11,195 bases of DNA from an uncultured Clostridium sp. (GTDB lineage Bacteria; Bacillota; Clostridia; TANB77; CAG-508): assembly GCA_950059165.1 (NCBI GenBank), contig CATLUC010000048.1, forward strand, positions 1-11,195, read 5' to 3'. Below are positions 1 to 6,881 of the stretch, piece by piece (the first letter of the stretch is position 1; each line of letters opens with the position of its first letter). The position numbers and the translations under genes are program-made. Under the pieces are notes generated by a model, which worked only from the letters and a program-made list of their open reading frames with translations, was not told the DNA's origin and searched no databases.

Positions 1-802
1 AAGTATTAATTGGTGTAAAACTTCCTTTATCTTCTCCACATATACTAGATAAATCAATATTATCAATCAACTGTATTGTTTTTCCTTCATAAGTATTTCC
101 ATCATTTACTGCATCTCTGAAATTTACAAATTCATTTTCATCTGCTATTGTAGTATCCTCTACTTTAACTTCATTTGATTTATTTGTTTTTTCCTCTTCA
201 TATTTTATCTCTGCATATGCTGTTGATTCTCCAAAAGTTGTTGTTTGTGTATCAAAATTTAATCTAGTTTTATATGTTGTTACTTTTTGCCTTTCTTCCC
301 CATTTATATATAAAATATATGTCATCTTCCTTCCACTTGCACCTGTAGCTACTGCTGTATAATTAACTTTTTTATTTTGAATTTCACTTGCTGTTAAATT
401 TACTGTTATATCTCCTTTTTCCTCCCCATTTTTCCCAACATATTCGACTTTTCCGTCTATAATTTGAAAGATATATCCCTCCTTTGTTACTACTTCTATG
501 ATATTGTCTATAATTTCTACTGTTGAACCATCAAAATTACTATCATTGTCTATTTGCTCTTTTGTTTTAACAATTCTTCATAAGGAGCATTTGTATTTTC
601 TACTTTAACACCCATCCAAATAATTTCCAATTGTTCTTGATAATTTTTTATAATTGTTTCTTCTTTTGCTGTTTTTGATTTTGTTAATACTCCGATTTTC
701 TCCTGTTAAAGTTGCAATTGCTATTCCTGCAAGTATTAGCAAAATTATAACAGTAATTACTAAAGCAATTAAAGTAATACCTTTTACATTTCTTTCTACC
801 AT
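1..802 (-). pseudogene. Prepilin-like surface protein, partial, two compensating frameshifts
   Basis: The start at 802 is preceded by AGGAGG (811-816) at 8 nt spacing. The N-terminus is a short basic stretch, then K-G-I-T-L-I-A-L and a hydrophobic run of about 20 residues. This resembles a type IV prepilin methylation signal, although alanine replaces the usual Glu5. After the conserved L-T-G-E-N the frame breaks: an extra base at 694 shifts it, so the intact frame stops at 605. The shifted frame gives the expected G-V-L-T-K-S-K-T-A continuation until a missing base in the T run at 565-568 returns translation to the original frame. That frame stays open to the window edge. The third segment holds a V-T-K-E-G-Y domain (near 500-440), a lysine/threonine-rich part, and finally F-R-D-A-V with G-K-T-I-Q-L and N-I-D-L (below 130), which looks like the first turn of a GLUG/beta-helix adhesin. 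The C-terminus lies outside the window. The adhesin role is inferred. The frame reconstruction is read directly from the sequence. Confidence 0.75.
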
Positions 803-884
803 GTTTTTCTCCTCCTAATTTTTTCATTAGTTTTTCCTAATATTATTTTCTTTATTCTATTATTATTTATTACTTACTATAAAC

Positions 885-913
885 ATGATATATTATGTGT
901 CATTTAAAGTCAA
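885..913 (-). promoter_or_regulatory. Probable sigma-A promoter of the prepilin-like gene
   Basis: On the minus strand TTGACT (913-908) is followed after exactly 17 bases by TATCAT (890-885). The transcript would start near 878, leaving a leader of about 75 nt before the start codon at 802. It lies between the terminator at 945-972 and the gene, so it is the natural promoter. The -10 box is imperfect and the region is very AT-rich, so confidence is moderate. Confidence 0.5.
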
Positions 914-944
914 GTGTTTTATAATTTATTAGATTATATTTTTT

Positions 945-972
945 AGAAAAAAAGAGGCTTTTACAGCCTCTT
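945..972 (-). terminator. Rho-independent terminator ending the 5450-1179 gene block
   Basis: The 8-bp stem AAGAGGCT/AGCCTCTT (952-959 with 965-972) has a 5-base loop. On the minus strand it is followed directly by a run of seven T (953-947). Its T run suits minus-strand transcripts coming from the COG2426 gene. On the plus strand no T run follows. Confidence 0.85.
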
Positions 973-1178
973 CTATATCATCATTTGCTTTCACTTCTAT
1001 AGGATTTCCACGTATTGAACTTTTTTTACACCATTATACTTTGTCAATATTTTTCACGTTTTTTGTATTTTTGTTTTTGTGTTTTCTCACATTTTTAATA
1101 TTTTCATTCTTTTGTTTTTTCACGTTTTTTTGTATCTCTTTTTACATTTTTGTACTATGTCAAAAGAGTAGATGTGTG
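973..1178. other. Noncoding T-rich stretch with imperfect direct repeats
   Basis: There is no convincing gene between the COG2426 stop (1179) and the terminator. The plus strand is dominated by T runs. Two imperfect copies of TTTTCACGTTTTTT(T)GTAT lie at 1051-1067 and 1117-1134. On the minus strand TTGACA (1046-1041) and TATAAT (1037-1032) lie only a few bases apart, so they cannot act together as an ordinary promoter. Short peptide-like frames occur on the minus strand but lack a start with a ribosome binding site. It probably serves as the 3' untranslated tail of the upstream gene block. Confidence 0.4.
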
Positions 1179-1667
1179 CTATGCAAATATGCTTCCTAAT
1201 GCTCCAAATACTCCTGCTGAAGCTAATCCCATTATTATTCCAGCTAGAATTACCCCTGCCATTACTGCAACTACACTTTTTTTGAAGTCCATATCTAAAA
1301 AACTAGCTGCTAAAGTTCCTGTCCATGCTCCTGTTCCTGGAAGTGGTATCCCTACAAAAAGGAATAGTGCAAAGTATAATCCACGTCCTGCTTTTTCTTG
1401 TAGTTTTTTTCCACCTTTTTCTCCTTTTTCTAAACAAAATGTGAAGAATTTTCCTATAAACTTTTTGTCTGCTCCCCATTCTAATACTTTTCTTGCAAAG
1501 AAGAATATAAATGGTACTGGTAACATGTTTCCTACAATACAAGTAATGTAAAGTGGAATTATTGGAATTGCTTCTCCCCATAAATTGCTTAGGCCAATAG
1601 GTACTGAGCCTCTTAGTTCGATTAATGGTATCATTGATATTAAAAATACTAATAAAATTTTTAACAT
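1179..1667 (-). CDS. COG2426 / small multidrug export-type membrane protein
   Basis: This 162-residue, strongly hydrophobic protein matches the family called putative small multi-drug export protein (PF06695, COG2426). Recognisable family marks are the early I-E-L-R-G motif (residues 16-20) after a first hydrophobic helix, P-V-P-F-I near 50-54, and P-L-P-G-T-G-A-W-T-G (108-117) opening a third membrane stretch. A last helix spans about 130-152. A lysine-rich cytoplasmic loop lies at 80-95. AAAGGAG (1674-1680) sits 6 nt before the start. Length is normal for the family. It lies 44 nt after the AI-2E gene and is the last gene of the block. Drug export has not been firmly shown for this family, so the substrate is unknown; membrane location is the safe statement. 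Confidence 0.85.
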   Translation of the reverse strand: MLKILLVFLISMIPLIELRGSVPIGLSNLWGEAIPIIPLYITCIVGNMLPVPFIFFFARKVLEWGADKKFIGKFFTFCLEKGEKGGKKLQEKAGRGLYFALFLFVGIPLPGTGAWTGTLAASFLDMDFKKSVVAVMAGVILAGIIMGLASAGVFGALGSIFA

Positions 1668-1711
1668 TGTAAACTCCTTTATATGTTTTTATTTAAAAGT
1701 TTATATGATTT

Positions 1712-2845
1712 TTATGCTTTTAATTTTTTTACTGCTATTTTGTAATCTACGTAATCTTCTATTACAATTCTGATTACTGCAATTGCTGGTACTGCTAAGA
1801 ACATTCCTAAAATTCCAAAATATGCTCCACCTACCGTTATTGCAAATATTACTAATAATGGACTTATTTTTAATGATTGACCAATTATTCTTGGATTGAT
1901 TATGTTTGCATCAATTTGTTGTAATATAATTACTACTATTAGCATCCATATAGCTTGTGATAATCCTCCTGTTATTAATGTTATAAGAGCTGATATTCCT
2001 ACTGCAATGATTGCTCCAACATATGGTATCATGTTGAATAATCCTATTAAAAATCCTAATAATGGTGCATAACGTATTCCCATTATAGACATAGCAATTG
2101 TGACCATAATTCCTACTATTATAGCATCTAGAAACTGACTTGCTATAAATTTGAAAAATATTTGGTTTGAACTGTTGAAATATTTGTCTATGTTTTTATA
2201 TGTTCTTTCTTTGACGGCTGCTTCTACTATTTTTTTGATAAATCTTATTATTTGTGTTCTTTCTGCTAAAATATATACAGATACGATAACTGCTACAAAT
2301 ACGTCAAATACCCCTGTTACGGCATCAATTGCACTAACTACATATGAGAATATTTTTTCTAGCTGAAAGTATTGCTTGATATCTAGGTTTTGTATATTTT
2401 GTATTGTGTCATTAACAATTTCACTTTTTAATATATTATCATCTGGCAAATTGTTGTAATTAGTAATTGCTATTTCATAATAATTTTGGATATTGTTAAT
2501 AAAATCCATCACACTTTCTAGTACAACTGGCAAAATAAAGTTAATTAGAATAATAAGTAAAAGTAATATTATAATATAGACTGTTAAAATACTTAGCATT
2601 CTTGATTTTTTTTGTATCCATTTTAGCTTTGACTTAGAATATGTTTGCTCAATTTTCTTACATGGAACATATAGCAGATAACTAATAAAAATACCAACTA
2701 AAAATGGTGTTATGATATCAAAAAAAGTTCCTACTACTCCCATAACATCTGTGAAGTTGTCTAATGCTTTATATAGCATGATAAGTGCAACTCCTAGTGC
2801 AAACCAAAATATCCACTTCTTTCCATGATTTTTAATATCATTCAT
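1712..2845 (-). CDS. AI-2E family transporter-like membrane protein
   Basis: This 377-residue polytopic membrane protein belongs to the AI-2E/PerM family (PF01594, COG0628). It has hydrophobic helices near residues 11-28, 36-60, 84-108, 173-194 and 235-256, then a cluster from 259 to 360. The hallmark G-x-x-x-G-L-F-N-M-I-P-Y-V-G segment is at 264-277. The I-N-P-R-I-I-G motif (316-322) is followed by G-I-L-G-M-F-L-A-V-P-A (344-354). The soluble middle region (110-170) is expected for the family. A ribosome binding site (CTCCTTT on the plus strand, 2856-2862) lies 10 nt before the start. Members have been linked to autoinducer-2 export or to Na+/H+ antiport. The substrate cannot be read from sequence, and no quorum-sensing gene is nearby. 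It follows exoA across a 65-nt gap holding a hairpin. Confidence 0.9.
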   Translation of the reverse strand: MNDIKNHGKKWIFWFALGVALIMLYKALDNFTDVMGVVGTFFDIITPFLVGIFISYLLYVPCKKIEQTYSKSKLKWIQKKSRMLSILTVYIIILLLLIILINFILPVVLESVMDFINNIQNYYEIAITNYNNLPDDNILKSEIVNDTIQNIQNLDIKQYFQLEKIFSYVVSAIDAVTGVFDVFVAVIVSVYILAERTQIIRFIKKIVEAAVKERTYKNIDKYFNSSNQIFFKFIASQFLDAIIVGIMVTIAMSIMGIRYAPLLGFLIGLFNMIPYVGAIIAVGISALITLITGGLSQAIWMLIVVIILQQIDANIINPRIIGQSLKISPLLVIFAITVGGAYFGILGMFLAVPAIAVIRIVIEDYVDYKIAVKKLKA

Positions 2846-2869
2846 TTATTTTCTTCTCCTTTTTTATAC

Positions 2870-2940
2870 TTTGGGCATATTTGTACCTGTCCCATTTATG
2901 CCCAAAAAAATTAGATTTTGATTTTTAGTCCTATTGGGCA
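2870..2940 (-). promoter_or_regulatory. Hairpin junction between exoA and the AI-2E gene, with two competing pairings
   Basis: A perfect 10-bp inverted repeat, TTTGGGCATA (2870-2879) against TATGCCCAAA (2897-2906), encloses a 17-nt loop. In the minus-strand transcript its downstream arm ends 7 nt before the AI-2E Shine-Dalgarno sequence. No T run follows on that strand, so it is not a normal terminator. A third element, TGCCCAA on the minus strand (2940-2934, inside the last codons of exoA), can pair with the same TTGGGCA arm. The two folds exclude each other. A role in mRNA processing, stability or translation coupling is inference. Confidence 0.45.
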
Positions 2941-3666
2941 ATGGTCGCTTCCCATGATTTCTGAATATATTGAGGCTTCCTCGATTTTTTGTTTTATGGT
3001 GTTTGATACTAAAAAGTAGTCTATTCTCCAGCCTACATTTTTTTCTCTAGCTTTTCCCATGTATGACCACCATGTGTAACTGTTTTCTTTTTCTGGATAT
3101 AGATGTCTGAAACTGTCTGTGAAGCCTGCTTCTAGTAGCATAGTTATTTTTTGCCTTTCTTCGTCTGTGAAGCCTGCGTTTTTTCTGTTCGTTTTTGGGT
3201 TTTTTAGGTCTATTTCTTTATGTGCTACGTTTAGGTCTCCACACATGATGACTGGCTTTTTTTTGTTTAGTTTTATTAGATATTTTCTTATTTCGTCTTC
3301 CCATTCTTGCCTGTATGCTAGTCTTTCTAGTTCTCTTTTTGAGTTTGGTGTGTAATTGTTTACTAGATAAAAGTTTTCAAATTCTAATGTTATTATTCTT
3401 CCTTCTTGGTCGTGTTCTTCTATTCCTATTCCATATGTTACTTTTTGGGGTTCTATTTTTGTGAATATTGCTGTTCCTGAATATCCTTTCTTTTTTGCAC
3501 TGTTCCAATAGCTGTGGTATCCTTCAAATTTTATTTCTATTTGGTCTGGTTGGCATTTTGTTTCTTGGATACAAAATATGTCTGCTTGTGCTTGTTTGAA
3601 GAATTCTTCAAATCCTTTGTTTACACATGCTCTTATTCCATTTACGTTCCATGAGATTAGTTGCAT
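2911..3666 (-). CDS. exoA: Exodeoxyribonuclease III / AP endonuclease
   Basis: This 251-residue enzyme of the exonuclease III (Xth/ExoA) branch of the endonuclease/exonuclease/phosphatase superfamily cuts at abasic sites and removes 3' blocking groups in base excision repair. All expected catalytic positions are visible: Asn7 in S-W-N-V-N-G, metal ligand Glu35 in I-Q-E-T-K, Tyr105 in N-N-Y-T-P-N, Asp144 and Asn146 in G-D-L-N-V-A-H, W-R-I-D-Y-F in the last quarter, and the final Asp241-His242 pair in S-D-H-C-P-I-G. Length is normal. AAGGA (3677-3681) precedes the start by 10 nt. It begins 19 nt after the restriction endonuclease stop with no obvious promoter between, so it is probably co-transcribed with the restriction-modification genes. 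That leaves a housekeeping repair gene partly dependent on them. Confidence 0.96.
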   Translation of the reverse strand: MQLISWNVNGIRACVNKGFEEFFKQAQADIFCIQETKCQPDQIEIKFEGYHSYWNSAKKKGYSGTAIFTKIEPQKVTYGIGIEEHDQEGRIITLEFENFYLVNNYTPNSKRELERLAYRQEWEDEIRKYLIKLNKKKPVIMCGDLNVAHKEIDLKNPKTNRKNAGFTDEERQKITMLLEAGFTDSFRHLYPEKENSYTWWSYMGKAREKNVGWRIDYFLVSNTIKQKIEEASIYSEIMGSDHCPIGLKIKI

Positions 3667-3685
3667 TTAATATCATTCCTTACTT

Positions 3686-4435
3686 TTATAAATTATTAAA
3701 TCCTTCATATTCTTTAAAAGCAAGTAAATATAATGCTTTTAATAAATCTGGATTTTTGTCTTTTAACTCATTAATAACTGTATCTATTCCTACTTGTAAC
3801 TCTTTATTTTCTTCTATAATTTCATCTATTAGCTTTGGTAATTCTATACAAATCTTATAAAAAGCTTCTTTATCTCCCGTTATAAATTCATAAAACTTAT
3901 CTAATGAAACTCTCCTAATTTTTTCGTTTTCCATTTTTTCTTTATCTACGCAAACTTTCCAAACTATATTTTGACTATTTTTAGCAATTGCTTCTACTAA
4001 AAAACATTCTGCTGTACTTTCTTTTGCTATTTTATTCAACATTCTCATATATGTTTTTTGTGATGATGAGGAATTCATTGTATTATGCTTATTTTTCATT
4101 TCTATATAGATTTTATTTCCATCTTTTTTAGTATAAATAACATCAAAACCTTCTTTAGGCACTTCGCAGTTTTCTATATATTTAAACATATTTTGATGAA
4201 AATAACCAATAGCATTAGAGTTTGTCTTATCTCTCTGTCTTACTAATTCGTCTTTTATTACTTCTTCAAAAGTTTTTCTATAAACTTTGCTATCAAACAC
4301 CATTTTTATAGGATCTATAATATTTGAATTAAATTTACTTAAATCTATTCCATCTAAAGTTTTTTCGTATGTAGATATTGTATTTCTTATATGTTCTTTC
4401 AAATTTTCTCTTGTTATAAAATTAAGATTCCACAT
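3686..4435 (-). CDS. Type II restriction endonuclease, Eco47II family (probably GGNCC)
   Basis: This 249-residue protein matches the Eco47II-type restriction endonuclease family (PF09553), whose characterised members cut at GGNCC. Recognisable parts are N-F-I-T-R-E-N-L near the start, L-D-G-I-D-L, N-I-I-D-P-I-K and R-Q-R-D-K with A-I-G-Y-F-H-Q-N. A likely PD-(D/E)xK centre follows: Asp98 in G-F-D-V-I-Y, then Glu112 and Lys114 in I-E-M-K-N-K-H-N-T. K-I-R-R-V-S-L-D-K-F-Y-E is a further family block. An in-frame ATG at 4453 exists, but I place the start at 4435 because a Shine-Dalgarno sequence lies 9 nt upstream of it and none precedes 4453. It overlaps the methyltransferase end by 14 nt, which suggests translational coupling so that nuclease follows methylase. 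The gene looks complete. The exact specificity is inferred from the family. Confidence 0.92.
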   Translation of the reverse strand: MWNLNFITRENLKEHIRNTISTYEKTLDGIDLSKFNSNIIDPIKMVFDSKVYRKTFEEVIKDELVRQRDKTNSNAIGYFHQNMFKYIENCEVPKEGFDVIYTKKDGNKIYIEMKNKHNTMNSSSSQKTYMRMLNKIAKESTAECFLVEAIAKNSQNIVWKVCVDKEKMENEKIRRVSLDKFYEFITGDKEAFYKICIELPKLIDEIIEENKELQVGIDTVINELKDKNPDLLKALYLLAFKEYEGFNNL

Positions 4436-5450
4436 TTTTATCCACTCCTTCATTTAAAGCATTCATTATTGATAATCCCACTTCTTTTGCTAACTCAACT
4501 GGAACAGCATTTCCTATTTGCTTATATATATCGTTCATTTTTCCAGAGAAATTCCATTCATCTGGAAATGATTGAATTCTTGCATATTCTCTTGTAGTAA
4601 AAGGTCTACTTTCATCTGGATGGCATCTATCTGTTTGTTTCATCATAGGAGAACAAGTTAAAGTCAATGATGGCTCGTCCCAAGATATTCTTCTTGCAAT
4701 TCCTGTTCTTCCACCTCCCATAAAATAGCATGATTTCATATAATCTCTTGCTACATCATCTGGCAAATCTCTCCAATATCCTCCAGGTGGTACTAAATCA
4801 AATACTTTTTTCTTTTTTTCTGGATATTTTGCTCCAATTGATTTTGGAACATTTTGTAGTACATCTCTTAATACTGGTTTATAGTCATGTGGTTTTGGGT
4901 ATTCAAATTTAACAATCCCTTTTAGGTCATTTCTAGTTCCTATTATAACAACCCTTTGTCTTTTTTCTGCAACTCCATAATCCCATGCATTCAAAACTTT
5001 CCATTCAACTGTATATCCTAAATCTTCAAATACATCAACCATTGTTTGAATTGTTCTTCCACCATCATGTGTAGTTAAGCCCTTTACATTTTCAGCTAAA
5101 AACATTTTTGGTTGTAATTGTCTTAAAAACTCAGCATAATAGAAGAACATAGTTCCTCTAACATCTTCTAGACCTAACTTTTTACCAGCATAGCTAAATG
5201 ACTGACAAGGATATCCCCCTGATAGTAAATCTAATTCGCCTTTTTTCAAGTTAAATTCTTTTAATAAATCTTTTTCTGAAAATTTCACAATGTCTTCTTC
5301 TATTACATTCCAATTTGGTCTATTTAATCTCAATGTATCACATGCTTTTTTATCTATTTCTACTAATCCTATTTCCTCAAATCCAGCCTTTTCTAATCCT
5401 AGAGCTAGTCCTCCCGCTCCAGCAAATAACTCTATGCATTTTCTTTTCAT
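4422..5450 (-). CDS. DNA (cytosine-5)-methyltransferase of the restriction-modification pair
   Basis: This 342-residue C5 methylase transfers a methyl group from S-adenosylmethionine to cytosine and protects host sites from the adjacent nuclease. Ordered motifs are visible: I, F-A-G-A-G-G-L (9-15); II, V-E-I-D (30-33); IV, G-G-Y-P-C-Q-S-F-S with catalytic Cys82; VI, E-N-V at 120-122; VIII, Q-R-V-V-I-I-G-T-R (165-173); IX, R-P-F-T-T-R-E-Y-A-R-I-Q-S-F-P; and X, Q-I-G-N-A-V-P-V (311-318). The target-recognition region between VIII and IX is short, with G-G-G-R-T-G-I-A-R-R and S-L-T-L-T-C-S-P. AAGGAG lies 8 nt before the start. It is the first gene of the block, behind a strong promoter, and overlaps the endonuclease by 14 nt. 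Specificity GGNCC is inferred from its partner; no controller (C) protein gene is present. Confidence 0.96.
   Translation of the reverse strand: MKRKCIELFAGAGGLALGLEKAGFEEIGLVEIDKKACDTLRLNRPNWNVIEEDIVKFSEKDLLKEFNLKKGELDLLSGGYPCQSFSYAGKKLGLEDVRGTMFFYYAEFLRQLQPKMFLAENVKGLTTHDGGRTIQTMVDVFEDLGYTVEWKVLNAWDYGVAEKRQRVVIIGTRNDLKGIVKFEYPKPHDYKPVLRDVLQNVPKSIGAKYPEKKKKVFDLVPPGGYWRDLPDDVARDYMKSCYFMGGGRTGIARRISWDEPSLTLTCSPMMKQTDRCHPDESRPFTTREYARIQSFPDEWNFSGKMNDIYKQIGNAVPVELAKEVGLSIMNALNEGVDKNVES
4445..4450 (-). promoter_or_regulatory. Shine-Dalgarno deciding the endonuclease start
   Basis: On the minus strand AAGGAG lies inside the last codons of the methyltransferase gene, 9 nt before the ATG at 4435. 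The upstream in-frame ATG (4453) overlaps this element and has no such site before it. The internal ATG is therefore the better start. Confidence 0.75.
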
Positions 5451-5602
5451 TGATATTACTCCTTAATATAGTTTTTATACTCATAAATACTGCATTGTTT
5501 ATAATAATATTTCCTCTATTTTTGTCATTTTTGTATTACTATATCATAAAGTTTGCTTTTTTTCCACAAATAGAAAATTATTTTTACAATTTTATCATTA
5601 TA

Positions 5603-5631
5603 TTTATACCAAACGGTTGTTTATCTGTCAA
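5603..5631 (-). promoter_or_regulatory. Sigma-A promoter of the restriction-modification/exoA block
   Basis: On the minus strand TTGACA (5631-5626) is followed after exactly 17 bases by TATAAA (5608-5603). Transcription would start near 5596, giving an untranslated leader of about 145 nt before the methyltransferase start at 5450. The spacer holds an imperfect palindrome, CAACCGTTTG (5620-5611), with two mismatched positions, which could be an operator but is unproven. Confidence 0.7.
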
Positions 5632-5850
5632 TAATTATTTTTAATTTTTTCAATCTTTTCTAAAATATTATTACAATTCATGGCTAAACTAATCTAAATT
5701 TTGTATAAGTGATTATATATCATTAAATTATAGAAGCTGTGAATAGTAACAAAATATTTAATACTATATCTATCTTATTATACTTATAATATTATACTGT
5801 CTAAATAATACATACCATATATTTTATTTGTGACATACCCCCTTAGTAAT
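5632..5850. other. Noncoding AT-rich gap upstream of the restriction-modification promoter
   Basis: No gene, tRNA, attachment site or clear hairpin is visible here. The stretch is nearly all A and T. Several TATAAT-like words occur on both strands around 5770-5800, but none has a good -35 box at 16-18 bp. It separates the methyltransferase promoter from the terminator of the next block. Confidence 0.5.
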
Positions 5851-5900
5851 AACAAAAACAGAGAACTATTTACAGTTTTTGTAAAGTTCTCTATTTTTGT
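5851..5900. terminator. Bidirectional terminator downstream of the G5/3D gene
   Basis: AGAGAAC (5860-5866) pairs with GTTCTCT (5886-5892). A second inner stem, TTACA/TGTAA, lies within. On the minus strand a GTTTTTGTT tract follows, starting right after the G5/3D stop at 5910. On the plus strand ATTTTTGTTT follows. It ends the 5910-6848 gene and could also stop plus-strand readthrough. Confidence 0.8.
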
Positions 5901-5909
5901 TTATATTTA

Positions 5910-6848
5910 TTAGTTTACTACATTTACGTTTAGGTATCTAACTCCCCATTGTAATGCTTCTGCATGTGAGTTTACAAAGATGTCTATTCTGTTTCCGTTT
6001 ATTGCTCCACCTCTGTCTTCTACTGTGTATGTGTGTCCACCGATGTTTAATTTTGTTCCAAATGCGAATTGTTTTGAGGCTGCAACTGTTCTTCCTGCTG
6101 TTGCTTGTGTTCCTGATGCTGTTCTTCCTGTTGTTTTTCCACAACATTTTGCGCATGAACAATATGCTGTTACTTTATATGTTGCTCCACCTGTAGATGC
6201 TGTTGTTGTTCCTGCTGTTCTTGGTAATGTGCTAGCTCTTGATGTTTGCACTTTTTGTACTTGTACAATTTTGTTTACAGGTTCTTTTATTACTACTTCT
6301 GATAATACTGTTTTTTCTATTTCTATTTCTTTTTGGTATTTTATTTTATATGTTACTTCTTTTAAACCATCTTTTCCTTGTTGTAAGACTTTGTTTGTAG
6401 TGTTTCCTGTTCCTTGTGCCACGTTTTTTGTTACTGTTTCATAAGGAATTGTTACTTGTTCTACTACTATTTTTTCTGTGATTGGTGTGTAGTTTTCTAG
6501 TAGTTGGTTTAGCGAGGTTTCTACTCCCTCTTCTGATATTTTAGCGATTTGTACTTCATTGTATGTTTTGTCTGTAATTTTGATGCTTTCTCCTGCTGTA
6601 ATTTCGCTTTCTAGACTTGGTATTGTTTTTTGGTTTTCTTCTAATATGATGTTGTTTTCTTCTAGTATTTGGGATACTTGTGTTTTTGATGTTAGAACTG
6701 TCATTTCATATCCGTTTTGAAGAATGATTTTTACATCACTTAAATTTGTGTTTACTGCCATTACCCCTATTCCTGATATTAAGATTAGTATTATGCTTAT
6801 GCATATTATTTTCATGATAGAAATAGAAGCTCTTTCTTGTTTTTTCAT
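5910..6848 (-). CDS. Secreted DUF348-G5-3D domain cell-wall protein (YabE/RpfB-like)
   Basis: This 312-residue exported protein has a basic start and one hydrophobic segment (about 12-32) acting as signal or anchor. A DUF348 module (about 36-95) follows, then a G5 domain (about 120-200, ending I-K-E-P-V-N-K-I). A Thr/Ala/Ser-rich linker leads to a C-terminal 3D domain (about 223-312). The 3D domain is the double-psi barrel found in peptidoglycan lytic transglycosylases related to MltA, so a role in wall remodelling is likely. Two of its signature aspartates are visible: Asp278 in V-E-D-R-G-G and Asp289 in R-I-D-I-F. The first, usually in A-V-D-P, is absent (V-A-A-S instead). A cysteine cluster, C-S-C-A-K-C-C (230-236), opens the domain. 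AAGGAGG (6860-6866) lies 10 nt before the start, behind a consensus promoter. It is monocistronic. Confidence 0.92.
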   Translation of the reverse strand: MKKQERASISIMKIICISIILILISGIGVMAVNTNLSDVKIILQNGYEMTVLTSKTQVSQILEENNIILEENQKTIPSLESEITAGESIKITDKTYNEVQIAKISEEGVETSLNQLLENYTPITEKIVVEQVTIPYETVTKNVAQGTGNTTNKVLQQGKDGLKEVTYKIKYQKEIEIEKTVLSEVVIKEPVNKIVQVQKVQTSRASTLPRTAGTTTASTGGATYKVTAYCSCAKCCGKTTGRTASGTQATAGRTVAASKQFAFGTKLNIGGHTYTVEDRGGAINGNRIDIFVNSHAEALQWGVRYLNVNVVN

Positions 6849-6881
6849 AATTTTAATTACCTCCTTTTTGGTAACAATTGG

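Noticed and set aside
565..700. Programmed ribosomal frameshifting
   Set aside because: Neither site has a convincing slippery heptamer with a downstream pseudoknot, and the first insertion is not in a homopolymer. Mutation or sequence error explains it more simply.
975..1050. Protein-like minus-strand frames (one ending in K-K-V-Q-Y-V-E-I-L, one with I-E-V-K-A-N-D-D-I-E-E-A-V-K)
   Set aside because: They look like natural peptide text and might be a decayed small gene. However, stops lie just upstream, no start with a ribosome binding site exists, and the second runs through the terminator stem.
1150..1551. Plus-strand open frame of 133 codons
   Set aside because: It is the antisense shadow of the COG2426 gene, whose family motifs, ribosome binding site and composition are convincing. 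The plus-strand product has no recognisable motif.
4436..4453. Longer endonuclease start at 4453
   Set aside because: No ribosome binding site precedes it, and the six extra residues overlap the AAGGAG that serves the ATG at 4435.
5822..5850. Short minus-strand frame after AAGGGGG near 5840
   Set aside because: The purine-rich word is only one base from the ATG, too close to act as a ribosome binding site. The frame is 11 codons long.
5980..6444. Plus-strand open frame of 154 codons
   Set aside because: It lies antisense to the G5/3D gene, whose domains are clear. There is no Shine-Dalgarno sequence before it.
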